From Gemmatimonadota bacterium (GTDB lineage Bacteria > Gemmatimonadota > Gemmatimonadetes > Palauibacterales > Palauibacteraceae), in contig JAMJQV010000038.1 in NCBI GenBank assembly GCA_023554435.1, forward strand, positions 1 to 15,679: DNA of 15,679 nucleotides. The letters are read 5' to 3'. Shown here piece by piece: positions 13,840-15,679 of the stretch. The notes beneath the pieces were generated by a model. It made no database searches. It was given only the letters and a program-made list of their open reading frames with translations, and was not told the DNA's origin. The position numbers were made by a program, and so were the translations under genes. Numbering within the stretch: the stretch's first letter is position 1; every line of letters starts with the position of its first letter.

Positions 13840-14832
13840 CTACAGGACCAGCAGCACCTGCACGGGCGGCAGGCCGTAGTGGATCTTCGTCCAGCGTCCC
13901 AGCACCGCGTTGCCATAGTACAGGCGTCCGGTACTCGTGCCCACGAAACCGGATTGTCGGGCCGTGCGGTCCGTAGCGATGGCCGTAAAGGCACCCTTCT
14001 CTCCCATGGTGCTCGTCTTGAACGCCCCCCAGGTCTCGCCCGAGTCGCGGCTGACCATCAGGCGCGCCTTCGCGTTGCCCTTCGAGCCCTCCCACGTCGC
14101 GGGGGGACCTGCCGTGACGGCGAGAACGAGAATGGAATCGCTAGCTCCACGCTCGAATTCGGCATCCAGCCTGGTGCAGTAGGCCTGCCCCAGCTCGCCC
14201 CCGTGAGACGACCACTTCCGGCCGCGGTCACGGCTGATGTGGAAGCCTCCACCGGTGGCTGCGTACACGCGGGACGAGTCGAGGGGGTCGGCCATCAGGA
14301 AGTGCACATCGTCAAACAGGCCCTCGTTGCAGCCTGTCCACGTCTGTCCGCCGTTGTCGCTGCGGTAGGCTCCGCCGATCTCGACCCCGGCATACAGCCG
14401 CTTCGGATTGTGCGGGTCGGCGGCAATCGTATCGACGCGAGCCGCCCCTTCCCCTGAGTCCTTCCAGCCCTCCCGGACGCCAAGCACCCGGAACTCCGTC
14501 ATTTCTTCCCAGTTCACTCCCCCGTCGCGTGAGACGTGCAGGGCTGCGGGCTGCGTTCCAGCGTACAGCAGCTCCGGGTCGCGCGGTGACACGGCCAGTG
14601 AGCGAATGATGTGGCCGTCCAGCGGCCCGGTCATCTGCGTCCACGTACGGCCCTGATCCTCGCTCCGCCACACGCCGTGACCACTGACGGCCGCGTAGAA
14701 ACGGCGGCCCGCGGGAACGATGGCGCGAACGTCGTCGCCCTCGAAATGGCTCTCCTCGACCTGGGCGGCGCGCTCGCCGTGTACCCATCTCGCCACATAC
14801 AGGCCACCCTTCGTTCCCACTAGTATTCGCAT
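13840..14832 (-). CDS. Asp-box (BNR) beta-propeller protein
   Basis: This 330-residue protein consists of beta-propeller sequence with five Asp-box motifs, S-x-D-x-G-x-x-W: SEDQGRTW at 57-64, SRDGGVNW at 101-108, SDNGGQTW at 158-165, SRDRGRKW at 200-207 and SRDSGETW at 261-268. It belongs with the sialidase/sortilin/Ycf48-like propellers often labelled WD40/YVTN/BNR or exo-alpha-sialidase. I see no evidence for glycosidase activity, and the fold is often used for binding or assembly. There is no signal peptide, so it appears cytoplasmic, which is odd given that the downstream partner is secreted. AAGGA nine bases upstream supports the ATG at 14832. The protein ends in a hydrophobic V-Q-V-L-L-V-L. 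It is the first gene of a two-gene leftward unit with the dipeptidyl peptidase. Confidence 0.85.
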   Translation of the reverse strand: MRILVGTKGGLYVARWVHGERAAQVEESHFEGDDVRAIVPAGRRFYAAVSGHGVWRSEDQGRTWTQMTGPLDGHIIRSLAVSPRDPELLYAGTQPAALHVSRDGGVNWEEMTEFRVLGVREGWKDSGEGAARVDTIAADPHNPKRLYAGVEIGGAYRSDNGGQTWTGCNEGLFDDVHFLMADPLDSSRVYAATGGGFHISRDRGRKWSSHGGELGQAYCTRLDAEFERGASDSILVLAVTAGPPATWEGSKGNAKARLMVSRDSGETWGAFKTSTMGEKGAFTAIATDRTARQSGFVGTSTGRLYYGNAVLGRWTKIHYGLPPVQVLLVL

Positions 14833-14877
14833 CGCTACGATTCCTTGTTCGGTCCGACGTTCAATGATCAGGATGCA

Positions 14878-14895
14878 GGGCCGTGAACACGGCCC
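14878..14895. promoter_or_regulatory. Inverted repeat GGGCCGTG-AA-CACGGCCC
   Basis: Perfect 8-base arms with a 2-base centre lie 46 bases upstream of the Asp-box gene start. The tight centre suggests a dimeric regulator site more than an RNA hairpin. Confidence 0.4.
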
Positions 14896-14940
14896 GAAGA
14901 GCACCGCAAGGTCGCTTTCGCGGGGCTTCCGGGCAAGTTT

Positions 14941-14955
14941 CTCCAGCAGCTGGAG
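14941..14955. promoter_or_regulatory. Inverted repeat CTCCAGC-A-GCTGGAG
   Basis: Perfect 7-base arms with a single central base end 21 bases upstream of the -35 of the ABC gene promoter. This position would suit an activator site. Confidence 0.35.
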
Positions 14956-14976
14956 CGTCTGTATTCCCAAATCAGA

Positions 14977-15004
14977 TTGACACGAATACGGACCCGACTA
15001 CTTT
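14977..15004 (+). promoter_or_regulatory. Sigma70-type promoter of the ABC ATPase gene
   Basis: Consensus TTGACA at 14977-14982, a 16-base spacer and TACTTT at 14999-15004 (3 of 6 matches) lie 34 bases before the ATG. It is the best promoter-like sequence in the window. Confidence 0.5.
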
Positions 15005-15038
15005 GGCGCACCGCGTCTCATATCTCAGAGGTCATGCA

Positions 15039-15679
15039 ATGTCGCTGGTTCGCCTACAAGAGGTCGCCAAGAGCTTCGGCGAGGTACGTGCCGTGGACGG
15101 CGTCTCGTTTTCCATCGATCGTGGCGAGGTCGTCGGGTTTCTGGGTCCAAACGGCGCCGGCAAGACCACGACCATGCGCCTGATCACGAGGGCCCTGGAA
15201 CCTGATTCCGGAAGTATCGAGATCGACGGTCGGTCGGTGGCCGAGGACCCGGCGGAGGCACGTCGCCGCATCGGCTACCTTCCCGAGTCCAATCCCCTGT
15301 ACCAGGACATGCTGGTCGGCGAGTTCCTGGCATTCATGGCCAGCTTGCGCGGAATTGAACCGGCGCAGGCCGCGGATCGAATTGACCCCGCCGTCGAGCA
15401 GACCGGAATCGCGGACGTCTACTACCGGCCTATCGCCCACCTGTCCAAGGGATATCGACAACGTGTGGGCCTGGCCCAGGCGATTCTCTCCGAGCCGGAT
15501 ATCCTGATTCTCGACGAGCCTACGGAGGGACTGGATCCGAATCAGCGGGTCGAGATCCGAAAACTGATCACCCGACTCGGACAGGATCACACGGTCCTTC
15601 TGAGCACGCATGTGATGCAGGAAGTGCAGGCCGTTTGCGACCGGCTCCTGATCATTCACGAGGGGAAGATCATCGCGGA
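15039..15679 (+). CDS. ABC transporter ATP-binding protein, GldA/ABC-2 type (partial)
   Basis: The first 213 residues are present and the gene runs off the right edge. All nucleotide-binding motifs are visible: Walker A G-P-N-G-A-G-K-T at 36-43, signature L-S-K-G-Y-R-Q at 135-141, Walker B I-L-I-L-D-E at 155-160 with P-T-E-G-L-D-P following, and the H-loop His191. The segment L-P-E-S-N-P-L-Y at 81-88, with Glu where many ABC proteins have the Q-loop Gln, resembles the GldA gliding-motility ATPase and related ABC-2 exporters. It would drive an ABC-2 permease, and in GldA systems it pairs with GldF/GldG encoded next. Whether those follow here is outside the window. The start has GAGGT six bases upstream and a promoter in front. 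Gliding cannot be inferred from this subunit alone. Confidence 0.92.
   Translation, partial: MSLVRLQEVAKSFGEVRAVDGVSFSIDRGEVVGFLGPNGAGKTTTMRLITRALEPDSGSIEIDGRSVAEDPAEARRRIGYLPESNPLYQDMLVGEFLAFMASLRGIEPAQAADRIDPAVEQTGIADVYYRPIAHLSKGYRQRVGLAQAILSEPDILILDEPTEGLDPNQRVEIRKLITRLGQDHTVLLSTHVMQEVQAVCDRLLIIHEGKIIA

Larger units (their letters stand above)
14833..15038. promoter_or_regulatory. Divergent control region of the Asp-box and ABC genes
   Basis: This 206-base gap contains two operator-like inverted repeats and one good rightward promoter, listed separately. A leftward promoter for the Asp-box/peptidase pair must also lie here, but I see no convincing one. Confidence 0.5.

Noticed and set aside
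12051..13976. A 641-codon open frame on the plus strand opposite the dipeptidyl peptidase
   Set aside because: It is antisense to a clear S9 peptidase with an intact triad, and its translation is Arg/Pro/Val-rich with no domain, as expected of GC-rich shadow frames.
1..15679. tRNA, rRNA, insertion sequence or phage attachment site
   Set aside because: I saw no cloverleaf-like sequence, transposase motif, terminal inverted repeats with target duplication, or integrase anywhere in the window.

Overview
The window is GC-rich bacterial DNA dominated by a multiheme c-type cytochrome locus. Five cytochrome genes between 1552 and 11420 carry 54 CXXCH sites plus one CX4CH site. The flanking genes (an S9 dipeptidyl peptidase, an Asp-box propeller protein, a GldA-like ABC ATPase, a V4R-type domain) and the cytochromes would fit Gemmatimonadota or a neighbouring phylum of Gram-negative metagenomic bacteria. 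That placement is a guess from gene style. The Gram-negative cell plan is better supported, by an outer-membrane beta-barrel, Sec signal peptides and a lipoprotein signal.

Layout. The left edge (1-1343) holds the tail of a V4R-like protein reading right. Its stop shares the four bases CTAG with the stop of a leftward two-gene operon, which encodes a small one-helix membrane protein overlapped by a GTGA junction with a CDF metal transporter. Rightward from 1552 lies a nonaheme lipoprotein cytochrome ending at a strong hairpin terminator. A small tetraheme periplasmic cytochrome (3130-3516) converges on the same terminator. Divergent from it is an 11-heme cytochrome fused to a b-type membrane domain (3788-5812), followed by a 19-heme paralogue of the same design (6062-8872) and a terminator. 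Next come an outer-membrane porin (9022-10476) and a dodecaheme periplasmic cytochrome (10473-11420), overlapped by ATGA and closed by another terminator. A leftward pair (dipeptidyl peptidase and Asp-box protein, 11550-14832) follows, and the window ends inside an ABC ATPase with a good upstream promoter.

How the genes work together (inference). The two membrane-anchored cytochromes resemble CbcL of Geobacter, an inner-membrane quinol:cytochrome oxidoreductase with an N-terminal multiheme domain and an FdnI/HydC-type b domain. They would exchange electrons between quinones and the periplasm. The tetraheme protein is a candidate shuttle. The porin plus dodecaheme pair is laid out like a porin-cytochrome conduit (MtrAB, OmaB/OmbB and ExtAB types), and the nonaheme lipoprotein could be its surface partner. 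Together these would form a complete inner-membrane to cell-surface wire for extracellular electron transfer, in an unstated direction (metal reduction or Fe(II) oxidation).

The most striking sequence result is modular. The 19-heme protein is the 11-heme protein plus one extra octaheme module (11 + 8 = 19). The five candidate heme b histidines keep the same within-group spacing in both paralogues.
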